From Tissierella sp. P1 (GTDB lineage: Bacteria; Bacillota; Clostridia; Tissierellales; Tissierellaceae), in NCBI RefSeq assembly GCF_002266425.1, contig NZ_NPMN01000020.1, forward strand, positions 1 to 64,000: 64,000 nucleotides of DNA. Reading direction: 5' to 3'. Shown piece by piece: positions 36,001 through 44,223 of this stretch. A model generated the notes under the pieces. It had not been told where the DNA came from. It did not search any database and saw only the letters and a program-made list of their open reading frames with translations. Each line of letters opens with the position of its first letter. Within the stretch, counting starts at the first letter, position 1. The position numbers were made by a program, and so were the translations under genes.

Positions 36001-36271
36001 ATTAAATTTACCTTCTGCAGATATGGTAATCCATTTCGATCCATGGTGGAATCCAGCAGTAGAAGATCAAGCTACAGATAGGGCCCACAGGATAGGACAG
36101 GAAAAAACTGTTCAAGTTATAAAACTAGTTGCAAAGGGAACCATAGAGGAAAAAATATTTAAACTGCAAGAAAAGAAAAAAGAAATGATTGATAAAGTGA
36201 TTACTGATGGAGAAACATTAATATCAAAATTATCAGAAGAAGAAATAATTTCATTATTTGATATGGAGTGA
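33053..36271 (+). CDS. SNF2-family ATP-dependent helicase with SWIM zinc finger
   Basis: A 1072-residue protein. The N-terminal SWIM finger (CTCGAYKKYHGDCKH, about residues 70-84, CxC...CxH) is followed by a long bacterial SNF2-associated middle region. The ATPase core starts near 620: Walker A DEMGLGKT (about 641), Walker B LDEAQYIKN (about 735), FALTGTPMEN, and helicase C-terminal motifs (LDGGTPIMERSN, SLKAGGTGLNLP, DRAHRIGQ). It is a DNA translocase, probably acting in DNA repair or chromosome remodelling. It is transcribed alone. Confidence 0.95.
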   Translation: MSRLTDEILIDRVELYDTYEKGKQYYESGKVREVKTTPNHNYYVASVVGGSVYKSIVEFNSYDNIVATSCTCGAYKKYHGDCKHIVALLILIMDYEETSLTRYKKSEGDIKNILHYYSQESSDIKTPVNLEINFKLTAEGAFLDFRIGVDKLYVVRGAEKFISDLQENKEIEFGKKFKFSPEIHCFNSNDKKLIDFITLLYENYEINFYNSYGNKYNSTFKGNAIYLGPESLKRFFELMKDRKFNANIYHSYVEDIIVTDEDMELNLKIEESKEDLLLRVVDGSQLISLTPNGEYFFYKDKIYQLSQEKINNIMPIYNEIIKKETTAIRIEKDLKETFISEVLPAIRKHSKLIIDKNVEESIYSEPLHSIMYFDKQDELILGKVIFNYGNISINPFSSQKTNDLNTEKILLRDIETERTIMMLLEQGDFKVEDGGFYLEEEEQIYDFITDIIPELQKHCEVYYSESFKKVGLISSKSFKGGLKLDDKSDILEFNFDIEGVDDSEFENILGSLREKKKYYKLKNGSFLSLDNKAFDHIVDMLNYLDIEGKDFHDGNVKIPKFRTLYLDKFIRDRGIDYIKKNVNFKRLVQDINDPDDIEYELPKGLTADLRDYQKFGFKWLKTLSNYGFGGVLADEMGLGKTIQMISFLLSEKEEKGSEASIVIVPTSLVYNWEEEVKRFSPSLKTLVIVGSKDERNKLISTIKDYDLIITSYPLIRRDIGEYRDIFFRYCILDEAQYIKNQESLSAKSVKNIKAKNYFALTGTPMENSLSELWSIFDFLMPGYLLTSKKFIKKYEWPIVKKEDNEKLKELSNQIKPFILRRSKKEVLKELPDKIEQKIVVDMLKDQKKLYKAYLQAIKGEIDDEINAKGYSRSHIKILAGLTRLRQICCHPGIFVEGYNGGSGKLDSLEEIVAEAVASGHRILIFSQFTTMLEKIKKLLEYNKIKTLYLDGGTPIMERSNLVMDFNKGIGDVFLISLKAGGTGLNLPSADMVIHFDPWWNPAVEDQATDRAHRIGQEKTVQVIKLVAKGTIEEKIFKLQEKKKEMIDKVITDGETLISKLSEEEIISLFDME

Positions 36272-36398
36272 GGAAAATAAATAATATAGTAATAAAATCC
36301 GCCTATATCTAGAAATTAACTATAATATTTATCAATTATACAATAAATAATCTATATACTATAATTTATTTAACTAAATTATAGTAGGAGGTCATTTC

Positions 36399-36887
36399 AT
36401 GAATCAAAGAAACAGGACTTATGCATTGATTTTTTCAGCTTTGGCTATTGCAGTAAATATTGTACTTGGAACAGTAGTGGACATGTTAAGCATACCCCTA
36501 TTATTTCTAGATACTGTAGGGACTATATTTACTGCTGCTGTATTTGGACCTTGGTATGGAGCTTTAGCAGGAGGATTAACAAATTTGCTTCAAGGAGTTA
36601 TTACAAATCCGAAGGTCATACCCTTTGCATTAGTTAATATCGCAATAGGAATTACAGTTGGTTTTATAGCTAAAAAGTGGAAATTTAATTTTGTGACAGC
36701 AGCTATAACTGGAATAATACTTGCAGTGGTGGCACCTTTAATTGGTACACCTATAGCTACTTATGTATATGGAGGCATTACAGGAGACTTTAATGACGTA
36801 TTATTTACTTGGCTAGCTCAGTCAGGGCAAAAGATTTTTACTGCAGCTTTATTCCTAGGATTACAAGTAATTTTGTCGATAAAATAG
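36399..36887 (+). CDS. ECF transporter S component (CD3073-like)
   Basis: A 162-residue membrane protein with five or six helices and S-component features (FLDTVGTIFTAAVFGPWYGALAGGLTNLLQG). It matches, by memory, the CD3073 family of putative ECF S subunits, whose gene normally sits beside a TudS-related putative desulfidase, as here. It has SD TAGGAGG. Cargo unknown; a thio-containing nucleobase or cofactor is one idea given the neighbour. Confidence 0.8.
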   Translation: MNQRNRTYALIFSALAIAVNIVLGTVVDMLSIPLLFLDTVGTIFTAAVFGPWYGALAGGLTNLLQGVITNPKVIPFALVNIAIGITVGFIAKKWKFNFVTAAITGIILAVVAPLIGTPIATYVYGGITGDFNDVLFTWLAQSGQKIFTAALFLGLQVILSIK

Positions 36888-36955
36888 CGAGTTGTTTAAT
36901 AGTCTCTCTATTAATTCAAAGGCTTCCAAAGAGATATATTGAAGGAGCGAAATAA

Positions 36956-37317
36956 ATGAAATTCATCAGCTCCCCTGTCCAGAGTATAGACATTTAGGAT
37001 TGAAGCGAAAGCCTATGGATAAACTTGAGTATGATACTGCGGAGTTTAGAACTCTCTGCAAAAACATATCTCAAGATGCTATAAATATTATGAAAGAATA
37101 CTTAGATAATGAATATGAGATTGTTGGACTTTTGGGCATTAATGAAAGTCCAAGCTGTAGCATAAGAGGTGTAAAGGAAATATTTATGGAAGAGTTAATA
37201 ACTTTAGCTACAAAAGAACAAATAATATTGAACACTATAGATGTGTCAGGAGAATATTTTGATGGGGGAGATAATGAAGAGTTCATTAAAAAGCTAAGAA
37301 AATTTATAAAAAACTAG
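36956..37317 (+). pseudogene. TudS-related putative desulfidase (CD3072-like), frameshifted near the start
   Basis: From ATG 36956 (SD AAGGAG, good spacing) the frame would read M-K-I-H-QLPCPEYRHLGLKR if one more A were in the AAA run at 36959-36961. As given, that ATG stops after 13 codons and the true frame has no start before a TTG at 37000. The restored protein is 120 residues. Conserved cysteines are in QLPCPE and ESPSCSIRG, typical of the thiouracil desulfidase group, where they hold a [4Fe-4S] cluster. It pairs with the S-component gene upstream. Consensus error is likely. Confidence 0.7.
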
Positions 37318-37336
37318 GTGATATCACCTAGTTTTT
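37309..37336. terminator. Bidirectional terminator
   Basis: A self-complementary hairpin (AAACTAGGTG/CACCTAGTTT) with A and T runs on both sides. It overlaps the end of the TudS-like gene and serves the convergent SDR gene as well. Confidence 0.85.
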
Positions 37337-37342
37337 AATTGA

Positions 37343-38097
37343 CTAATATGCAGTCCAACCAGCATCAGCTACAATGGTTGCGCCGTTGACTAGGCTGGAT
37401 TCATCTGAAGCTAAGAATAATGCTATATTTGCAATCTCTTCTGGAGAACCAGATCTTATATTATTTCCAGTACCAGACATTATTCGTTCAACTCCGAAAG
37501 CATTAGGTTTCTGATTTGAAGTTATTTCTGTATCTACTCCACCGGGACATATAACATTACATCTAATTCCTTTATTGGCATAGATGAATCCAATGTTTTT
37601 AGTTAGACCTACTAAACCAAATTTAGATGCAGTGTATGCAGCACCACCCCTAGCACCATTTAGCCCACCAATTGATGCAACATTTATTATATTGCCCTTT
37701 CCAGATTCAACCATAAAAGGTAAAACCTTTCTAGTTAATTTCATAGGTGCTGTAAGGTTTATATTCAATATATTTTCCCACAGTTCGTCAGACAAATCAT
37801 GGCAGGTGTGAAATTATCAAGGTTTCCTGCATTATTGATTAAAATATCAATTTTACCTAAATTCTTTACTGTATAGTCCACTAATTTGTCTATATCTTCT
37901 TGCTTAGATACATCTCCTTCAAAGGGGATAATAATCCCTTTATACTCTATAGAAGAATTTACAAGTTCTTCTAACTTATTCATTCTTCTAGCCACAGCAA
38001 CCACCCTCGCACCTTCCTTGGCAAAAAGTAAAGCCATCTCCTTACCTATACCAGAACTAGCTCCTGTAACTAGAACAATTTTTTCATCTAATCTCAT
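37343..38097 (-). pseudogene. Short-chain dehydrogenase/reductase, frameshifted
   Basis: Two minus-strand frames together give a 251-residue SDR. The first has the cofactor motif TGASSGIG and NNAG; the second has the catalytic YTASK (Tyr-x-x-x-Lys), a Ser in NVASIGG, and CPGGVDTEI. The break is at about 37800-37803, where one C would restore HDLSDELWENIL. The protein would reduce or oxidise an alcohol/ketone with NAD(P). Apart from this base the gene is intact. Confidence 0.85.
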
Positions 38098-38215
38098 TTT
38101 TCACCTCCAAAAGTATTCTATATTTATTTTCTACTATTTAATATAAGAAAGTCAAGAAAAATTTAACCTATATATTATAGGGTATTTTTAATAAATAAAG
38201 AAATATTAAATTTAG

Positions 38216-38240
38216 TGTAACTTTTTGTTTATTCAGACGA
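38216..38240 (+). promoter_or_regulatory. Putative ECF-sigma promoter
   Basis: TGTAAC (38216-38221), a 16-bp spacer and CGA (38238-38240) match the AAC-N16-CGA pattern common for ECF sigma factors. It lies about 30 bases before the sigma gene, which suggests autoregulation. The match is short, so confidence is moderate. Confidence 0.5.
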
Positions 38241-38270
38241 ATAATATATGAAAGACAATGGAGGCCTCCA

Positions 38271-38825
38271 ATGATAGATGATAAAATTCTTTACAAAAAA
38301 TTTCTTAAAGGCGATATAACTGCCTTCGAAGACATTATATTTACTCACAAGGACAACTTAATATACTTTATTTCTCGATATGCTGGAGATATCTTTATTG
38401 CTGAAGATATTGCTCAGGATGTATTTGCCTATGTCTATGTTTACAAGGAAAAATATAATTTTGACTATTCCTTTAAAACTTATATATATACATTAGGACG
38501 AAATAAGGCCATAGATTATGTAAGAAAGCAATCAAAGTTAAAGGTAATTCCCTTTGAAAGAGATAATGAGATATTATTAGATGAAGATAGTCTAGAAGAA
38601 AAAGTAATAAAAGATGAAGAAAAAAAACTCCTTCTTGATAGTTTAAAAAAGTTAAAACCTGATTATGAAAAAGCTATTTATTTAGCTAACTTTGAAGAAT
38701 TATCTTATGAAGAGATATCAAAAATTCTAGGAAAAACCTTAGGACAGACAAGAGTATTGATTCATAGAGCTAGGAAAGCTCTTAGAGATGTATTGGAGAA
38801 AGGAGCTGGAGATGATGAAAGATAA
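38271..38825 (+). CDS. ECF-type RNA polymerase sigma factor
   Basis: A 184-residue sigma-70-family factor of the extracytoplasmic function group. Region 2 (about 10-80) has AEDIAQDVFAYVY and YTLGRNKAIDYVRK. Region 4 (about 115-175) has NFEELSYEEISKILGKTLGQTRVLIHRARKAL. It directs polymerase to a small set of promoters when freed from its anti-sigma factor, which is the next gene and overlaps it by 14 bases. Confidence 0.93.
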   Translation: MIDDKILYKKFLKGDITAFEDIIFTHKDNLIYFISRYAGDIFIAEDIAQDVFAYVYVYKEKYNFDYSFKTYIYTLGRNKAIDYVRKQSKLKVIPFERDNEILLDEDSLEEKVIKDEEKKLLLDSLKKLKPDYEKAIYLANFEELSYEEISKILGKTLGQTRVLIHRARKALRDVLEKGAGDDER

Positions 38826-39429
38826 TAGGGAATTCCTAGAAGGGGTATATAAGAAGGCGGAAATGTTGGAAAGAGAAAGAGTTGAAAAAAGTAGAATATA
38901 TAAAAGATATGTAAAGATTTCATCTATGGCAGCGGCTATAGTTATAATAGTTCCTTTACTATTATTTAAGGGACAAAATTCAGTTCCAAAAGGCTATACC
39001 GAAATTCCTCAAATAGCTAGGATGTTTACCATAGATGATCCTATGATTAGCTTCCATGAAGCAGATTATATAGTTGTAGGAGAAACTAAGAAAATTGATA
39101 AAAGTCAATATGTAAAAGAAAATAATTATATATATACAGATATTACTATAGACATTGAGAAGGTCTTTTTAGGAGATATTCATAAGGATGAAATTATTCT
39201 TAGGGTAAGGGGAGGAAAGGTAGAAAAGGAAAAGGTTTTCTCCCAAATGGAAGGTGAATTTAAGAAAGGAAGTAAATCTTTATTATTTCTTCAGAAAGAG
39301 GAAGGAGTATATTATTTAGTAAATGATGGTGAAGGTCAATTTTTAGAGGTGGAAAAGGATGTTTTTATAGATAAGCAGGGAAATAAATATAATATAGATG
39401 ATATAAAAGATAATATAGATAGGAGATAA
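38812..39429 (+). CDS. Anti-sigma factor-like membrane protein
   Basis: About 205 residues, starting at ATG 38812 (or 38815) inside the sigma gene. A short charged N-terminal part is followed by one membrane helix (AAAIVIIVPLLLF, about 35-50) and an extracellular beta-rich domain. No zinc-binding anti-sigma motif was seen in the N-terminus. The role is inferred from overlap with the sigma gene and the membrane topology. The outer part (ADYIVVGETKKI, VFLGDIHKDEIILRV) may sense an envelope signal. Confidence 0.7.
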   Translation: MMKDNREFLEGVYKKAEMLERERVEKSRIYKRYVKISSMAAAIVIIVPLLLFKGQNSVPKGYTEIPQIARMFTIDDPMISFHEADYIVVGETKKIDKSQYVKENNYIYTDITIDIEKVFLGDIHKDEIILRVRGGKVEKEKVFSQMEGEFKKGSKSLLFLQKEEGVYYLVNDGEGQFLEVEKDVFIDKQGNKYNIDDIKDNIDRR

Positions 39430-39434
39430 GTAAA

Positions 39435-39962
39435 ATGAAAAAAATATTTGGATTATTCTTAGCAATGATAATGATGACTTCGTTTTTAGGAGGATGTGTT
39501 CCTAAAAAAGAAGTAAGGATAGTGGATTTGAAGGAAGTACATGCTGCAGTTAAGGAAGCACTTGGTGAGGATTATTATGCAAATAGAGAATTAACTGTAG
39601 AAGAAATAAAGGATTTGACAGGTATAAAGGAAGAAGATATAGAAGTCTTTATAGCAGAGATGCCGATGATAAGTGTTAACGTAGATACTTTTATTGCAAT
39701 CAAGGCAGAAGAAGGTAAAGGAGCTGTGATAGAAGACAGTTTAGAAAAACACAGAAAATTCCTTGTGGAGGAATCTTTACAGTATCCTATGAATATGCCT
39801 AAGGTAAACTCTGCTAAGGTAGTTAGACACGGGGATTATGTTTTCTTTTTAATGCTTGGTAAATACGATGATAGACAAGAGGCTACAGAGGAAGAAAGAC
39901 TTGAGTTCGCAAAGGCAGAAGTAAAGAAGGTAGAAGATATTATCAATAAGTTCTTTGAATAA
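39435..39962 (+). CDS. DUF4358 lipoprotein
   Basis: A 175-residue lipoprotein: signal peptide ending FLGGC (Cys about 21), then a DUF4358-like domain (ELTVEEIKDLTGI, FIAIKAEEGKGAVIEDSL, KVVRHGDYVFFLMLG). It begins 5 bases after the anti-sigma gene and is followed by a terminator. In clostridia DUF4358 genes often accompany MBOAT and DHHW genes, as here. Confidence 0.8.
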   Translation: MKKIFGLFLAMIMMTSFLGGCVPKKEVRIVDLKEVHAAVKEALGEDYYANRELTVEEIKDLTGIKEEDIEVFIAEMPMISVNVDTFIAIKAEEGKGAVIEDSLEKHRKFLVEESLQYPMNMPKVNSAKVVRHGDYVFFLMLGKYDDRQEATEEERLEFAKAEVKKVEDIINKFFE

Positions 39963-39968
39963 ATTGCA

Positions 39969-40006
39969 ATCTAGTCTGGTTTTTTCATCAGACTAGATAT
40001 TTTTTA
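39969..40006 (+). terminator. Rho-independent terminator
   Basis: Stem ATCTAGTCTG/CAGACTAGAT with a 10-base loop and an AT-T7 tail. It separates the sigma operon from the MBOAT gene. Confidence 0.88.
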
Positions 40007-40019
40007 ATGGGGGATTATT

Positions 40020-41430
40020 ATGGTTTTTAGTAGCGTATTATTTTTGTTTTATTTTTTACCATTTGTTTTAACGATATATTTTATAGCACCTAAAAAATAT
40101 AGGAATTTCATACTATTAATAGCAAGCCTTTTATTTTATAGCTGGGGAGAACCTAAATATATATGGATTATGATATTTTCAACAGTCCTTGATTATACCT
40201 GTGGCAGATTAGTTCATTATTATAAATGTAATGAAAACATAAATAAAGCAAAGCTATGGTTAGGAGTATCTATATTTGTTAATTTAGGATTATTAGGTTT
40301 TTTCAAATACTCTGACTTTCTTATATCCAATATAAATAATATATTAGGTTCTAGTATTCCGCTATTAAGTCTTACCTTACCTATAGGCATATCCTTTTAT
40401 ACTTTTCAAACTATGTCCTATACAATAGATGTCTACAGAGGGGATACAAAAGTACAAAATAATATTATTTCCTTTGGCACCTATGTAACTCTTTTCCCTC
40501 AGCTTATAGCAGGGCCTATAGTCAGATATCAGACTGTAGCAGGAGAAATGGATAATAGAGTGGAATCCTATGATTTATTTAGTGAAGGTATAAAGAGATT
40601 TACTTTAGGTCTAGGAAAGAAAGTTTTGTTGGCAAATAATATAGGCATCCTCTGGGACAATATATCCCATCTAAATATGTCAAATATTCCAGTGTTAACT
40701 GCTTGGCTAGGTATATTGGCCTTTAGCTTTCAAATATACTTTGACTTCTCTGGATATTCAGATATGGCTATTGGTCTTGGAAAGATCTTTGGATTTAATT
40801 TCTTAGAGAATTTTAATTATCCTTATATGTCTAAAAGCATTACCGAGTTTTGGAGAAGATGGCATATATCTCTAGGTACATGGTTCAAGGAATATCTATA
40901 TATTCCTTAGGGGGCAATAGGAAAGGGAGGTTTAATCATATTAGAAATATATTAATAGTTTGGATTTTAACTGGAATATGGCATGGTGCCAGCTGGAATT
41001 TTGCCCTGTGGGGATTATTCTTTGGAATTATATTGATTGCAGAAAACTATTTCTTCTTGATATATTGAAGAAATTACCTCAGTGGCTTACAAGAATTTAT
41101 ACCCTATTTCTAGTCCTTGTATCATGGGCCATATTCGCCTTTGATTCCATAAAGGATGGGCTAAGTTATATTAAAATCTTATTTGGATTTGGAAGTAATG
41201 ATATTTTTAACCATACATCTTTATATCTACTATATACCAATATATTATTATTTTTAATTCTTATAATAGGGTCAACAGATATACCTAAGAGGTTGTGGAA
41301 GCATGTGAATAATAGATTTAGCAAGATATCATGGATTGCAGAAAATGTATTTTTATTCTTAGTAGTAGTATTATCAATAGCATATCTAGTAGATCAATCT
41401 TATAATCCATTTTTATATTTTCGTTTTTAG
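40020..41430 (+). pseudogene. MBOAT-family O-acyltransferase, two frameshifts
   Basis: Three frames together give about 470 residues, the usual length of AlgI/PatA-like membrane-bound O-acyltransferases. Part 1 has GISFYTFQTMSYTIDVYRG and EFWRRWHISLGTWF. Part 2 has the catalytic-His region TGIWHGASWNFALWG. Part 3 has the C-terminal helices. Breaks are at TT 40907-40908 (one T short) and at AAAA 41043-41046 (one A short). It would acetylate a cell-surface polymer together with the DHHW protein. Clean restoration by two homopolymer bases suggests consensus error. Confidence 0.85.
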
Positions 41431-41440
41431 GAGGATAGAT

Positions 41441-42565
41441 ATGAAAGAAAAAGCAAGAGTTATAATATGTACTGGATTATTATTATCATTATCCATAGGT
41501 AATATAGTATCACCCAAAAGGGTGTTTTCCAACAAAGAAAATAGATATCTACAAGGACTTCCAAAGCTTAATTTGGATACTATAATATCTGGAAAGTTTA
41601 GTAAAGATTTTGAAACCTATACAACGGACCAATTTATCTCTAAAGATAATTGGATAGGATTAAAGACAATTGCAGATTTATCTTTATTAAAAAAGGATAA
41701 TGGCAGAGCTTACTTTGGAAAAGAAGATTATTTATTTGATATAGATAAGGAAATAGATGAAGAACAATTAAAGAAAAATATAGAGAGTATCAGTATATTT
41801 TTAGATAAAATGAATAAGCATAATATTCCTGTTACCTCTCTATTGGTACCTAGTAAGTCTACAGTTCTAAATCATAAATTGCCCTTATATGCTCCTATAG
41901 TTGATGAAAGTTATATTATAGATAAATTGAAATCCTCTTTTAATGGAAAAATGAAACTAATAAATTTAGTAAAAGCCCTAAGTGAAAAATCTAATGAAGA
42001 TATATACTATAGAACTGACCATCATTGGACTACTAAAGGAGTTTTTTATGCTTATAAATATTATATGGAAGCAATAGGAGAAAATCCATTAAAGGAAGAG
42101 GAGTTTATAGTAAAAAAGATATCTCAAGAGTTTTGGGGAACTAATTATAGAAAGGCTAATTTTTATTTAGGAAAACCAGATGATATATATATTTATGAAC
42201 CAAAGGAGAATGTGAAGTATAATATTAAAATTAATAATAAAGAAGAAGTTTATAGCCTTTATGATGAAACTTATTTAAATAAAACTGATAAGTACTCTTA
42301 TTTCTTAGGAGGAGATAAATCACTAATGGAAATAGAAACATCAGTGAAAAACAAAAAATCTTTATTGGTAATCAAAGATTCTTTTGCTAATAGCTTTATT
42401 CCATTTCTAACAAATCATTATGAAAAAATCATAGTTATAGATCCTAGACATTTTAATATGAGTATAGAAGAGCTTGTCAAAGAGAAGGGAATTGATGAGA
42501 TATTGCTTTTGTTTAATGTACAAAACTTTGCTAAAGAAAAGGCTTTGTTTGTTTTAGGGAGATAA
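41441..42565 (+). CDS. DHHW-family (AlgX/AlgJ-like) protein
   Basis: A 374-residue protein with an N-terminal signal anchor (about 6-22), the phrase FSNKENRYLQGLPKL, and the catalytic-type motif YRTDHHWTTKG near residue 190. KDSFANSF near 310 supplies the nucleophile-like Ser. This SGNH-like family takes an acetyl group from the MBOAT partner outside the membrane and moves it to a polysaccharide. It follows the MBOAT gene by 10 bases. Confidence 0.88.
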   Translation: MKEKARVIICTGLLLSLSIGNIVSPKRVFSNKENRYLQGLPKLNLDTIISGKFSKDFETYTTDQFISKDNWIGLKTIADLSLLKKDNGRAYFGKEDYLFDIDKEIDEEQLKKNIESISIFLDKMNKHNIPVTSLLVPSKSTVLNHKLPLYAPIVDESYIIDKLKSSFNGKMKLINLVKALSEKSNEDIYYRTDHHWTTKGVFYAYKYYMEAIGENPLKEEEFIVKKISQEFWGTNYRKANFYLGKPDDIYIYEPKENVKYNIKINNKEEVYSLYDETYLNKTDKYSYFLGGDKSLMEIETSVKNKKSLLVIKDSFANSFIPFLTNHYEKIIVIDPRHFNMSIEELVKEKGIDEILLLFNVQNFAKEKALFVLGR

Positions 42566-42599
42566 AATAAATTTCAGACATAAGTGAATTCAAAGAGAA

Positions 42600-42650
42600 A
42601 AGTAGCTATCTTTTTAATGATTATTTTTATCATTATAGGATAGCCACTTT
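42600..42650. terminator. Possible bidirectional terminator hairpin
   Basis: An imperfect stem, AAGTAGCTATC with GATAGCCACTT, plus an inner AATGAT/ATCATT pair. The T tail is weak on both sides. It lies between the convergent DHHW and nhaC genes. Confidence 0.5.
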
Positions 42651-42730
42651 AATTTAGGCTTGTATTTTAGTTGTTAATAATTGTTTCTCAAAAAACCTTC
42701 ATCTGCCTAATCTGTAAATGAATCGGATGA

Positions 42731-44158
42731 TTAAACCGGTTCTTTACTTTCATCTTCTTTAAATATTGCAAATCCAGTGAAAGCATATATAGCTGCTATT
42801 ATAGGACATAGAATGCAGAAGAATGCATACGGTGCATATGCGGTGACTTCTATACCCAGAACCCCTGCTATATATACTCCAGATGTAGACCATGGGATCA
42901 AATAACAGAATATTGTTCCTCCATCTTCAAGAGTCCGTGATAAAACAGTCTTCTTAACTTTGTACTCAGTATATGAGTTTTTCATTAATTGACCAGTAAG
43001 AATAATTGAAATATACTGGCTCGCACACAAAATTGTTACAATCAAACTCGTTAAAAGAGTGAATATAACTAGAGTGCCTTCAGAACGGATAATTTTATTC
43101 ATTTTATTCAATGCTACATCTAATACTCCTATACTTTGAAGTATTTCACCGAGTCCAACAGCTAAGAATGCTAGTGCTGTTGCTCCCATCATACTTAACA
43201 TTCCGCCTCGGTTAAGTAGTTTATTAATTTCAGGTATATCTGTATTGATGCTGAATCCGTTGCCAAGAGAATTTATTATTGTCTTTAATTCATAATGGGA
43301 GCCTTGGAATAAAAATGCTGCAAAGATTCCCATAAGCGAGCTAATAATTAATGCAACAAGAGGTGGAATCTTTTTTACAGCCAAAAATATTGTGAATATT
43401 GGAACTATTAGAAGTATAGGAGTAATGTTAAAATTAGTATCTAAAACTCCCTTTATATTGTTAATCAAAGTCATATCAAGTTCAAGTCCTTGATATTTTA
43501 GACTTATTAAGAAATACAATATTGCTGATATAATTACAGCAGGTATTGTTGTAAATAACATAGACCTAACGTGTTCAAAGACATTGCAATCAGATACTGC
43601 TGCTGCTAAGTTAGTTGAGTCTGAAAAAGGAGAGAGTTTATCTCCAAAAACAGAACCTGAAACTACCATGCCTGCTGTAATGGCAGGATTAATATTTAGC
43701 CCAATTCCAATACCCATAAATGCTACGCCTAGAGTTGAAATAGCAGTATATGAACTTCCTGTAAAAAATGATATTATGCAACATATTAAAAAACCTGCAA
43801 TAATAAATGTAGCGGGAGTTAATATGCTGAGCCCGTAATATATTATAGTAGGCACTATACCCGATACTATCCATGAACCAATGACAGCACCAACTGCCAT
43901 TAGTATCATTGCAGCTAATATTACATCTTTACATCCTTTTAGGAAAAAGCTTTCTATATCTTGAAGACTAAAACCATTAATAATACCTATTATTGAACAC
44001 ACAATAATAGCAATCAAAAATACAACTTGTGTAGATATTTTTAGTAGTGCAAATCCACCCACGAATATTAAAGCTAAAGAGACCATGCATAAAAAAGCCA
44101 TACCGAAACTAACCTGCTTTTTATCTTTATTCAGGATGTTTTTTACATTTTCACTCAT
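42731..44158 (-). CDS. nhaC: NhaC-family Na+/H+ antiporter-like transporter
   Basis: A 475-residue membrane protein with about 11-12 helices. The SGSVFGDKLSPFSDSTNLAA motif in the middle is the NhaC signature, and the EDGGT segment near 415 fits as well. Members exchange Na+ and H+; some carry organic or amino acids. As the last gene of the hyu operon (66 bases after hyuB) it may move a substrate or product of that pathway. Confidence 0.88.
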   Translation of the reverse strand: MSENVKNILNKDKKQVSFGMAFLCMVSLALIFVGGFALLKISTQVVFLIAIIVCSIIGIINGFSLQDIESFFLKGCKDVILAAMILMAVGAVIGSWIVSGIVPTIIYYGLSILTPATFIIAGFLICCIISFFTGSSYTAISTLGVAFMGIGIGLNINPAITAGMVVSGSVFGDKLSPFSDSTNLAAAVSDCNVFEHVRSMLFTTIPAVIISAILYFLISLKYQGLELDMTLINNIKGVLDTNFNITPILLIVPIFTIFLAVKKIPPLVALIISSLMGIFAAFLFQGSHYELKTIINSLGNGFSINTDIPEINKLLNRGGMLSMMGATALAFLAVGLGEILQSIGVLDVALNKMNKIIRSEGTLVIFTLLTSLIVTILCASQYISIILTGQLMKNSYTEYKVKKTVLSRTLEDGGTIFCYLIPWSTSGVYIAGVLGIEVTAYAPYAFFCILCPIIAAIYAFTGFAIFKEDESKEPV

Positions 44159-44223
44159 GAAAATTCTCCTTTCATAATTTAATTCTAGTATTTAATATTT
44201 CTTAAGTGGCTTGATTTTGTGGT

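Noticed and set aside
36272-36398. Riboswitch (for example preQ1 or FMN type) before the CD3073-like S component
   Set aside because: The sequence is short and AT-rich with no conserved aptamer bases that I can recognise.
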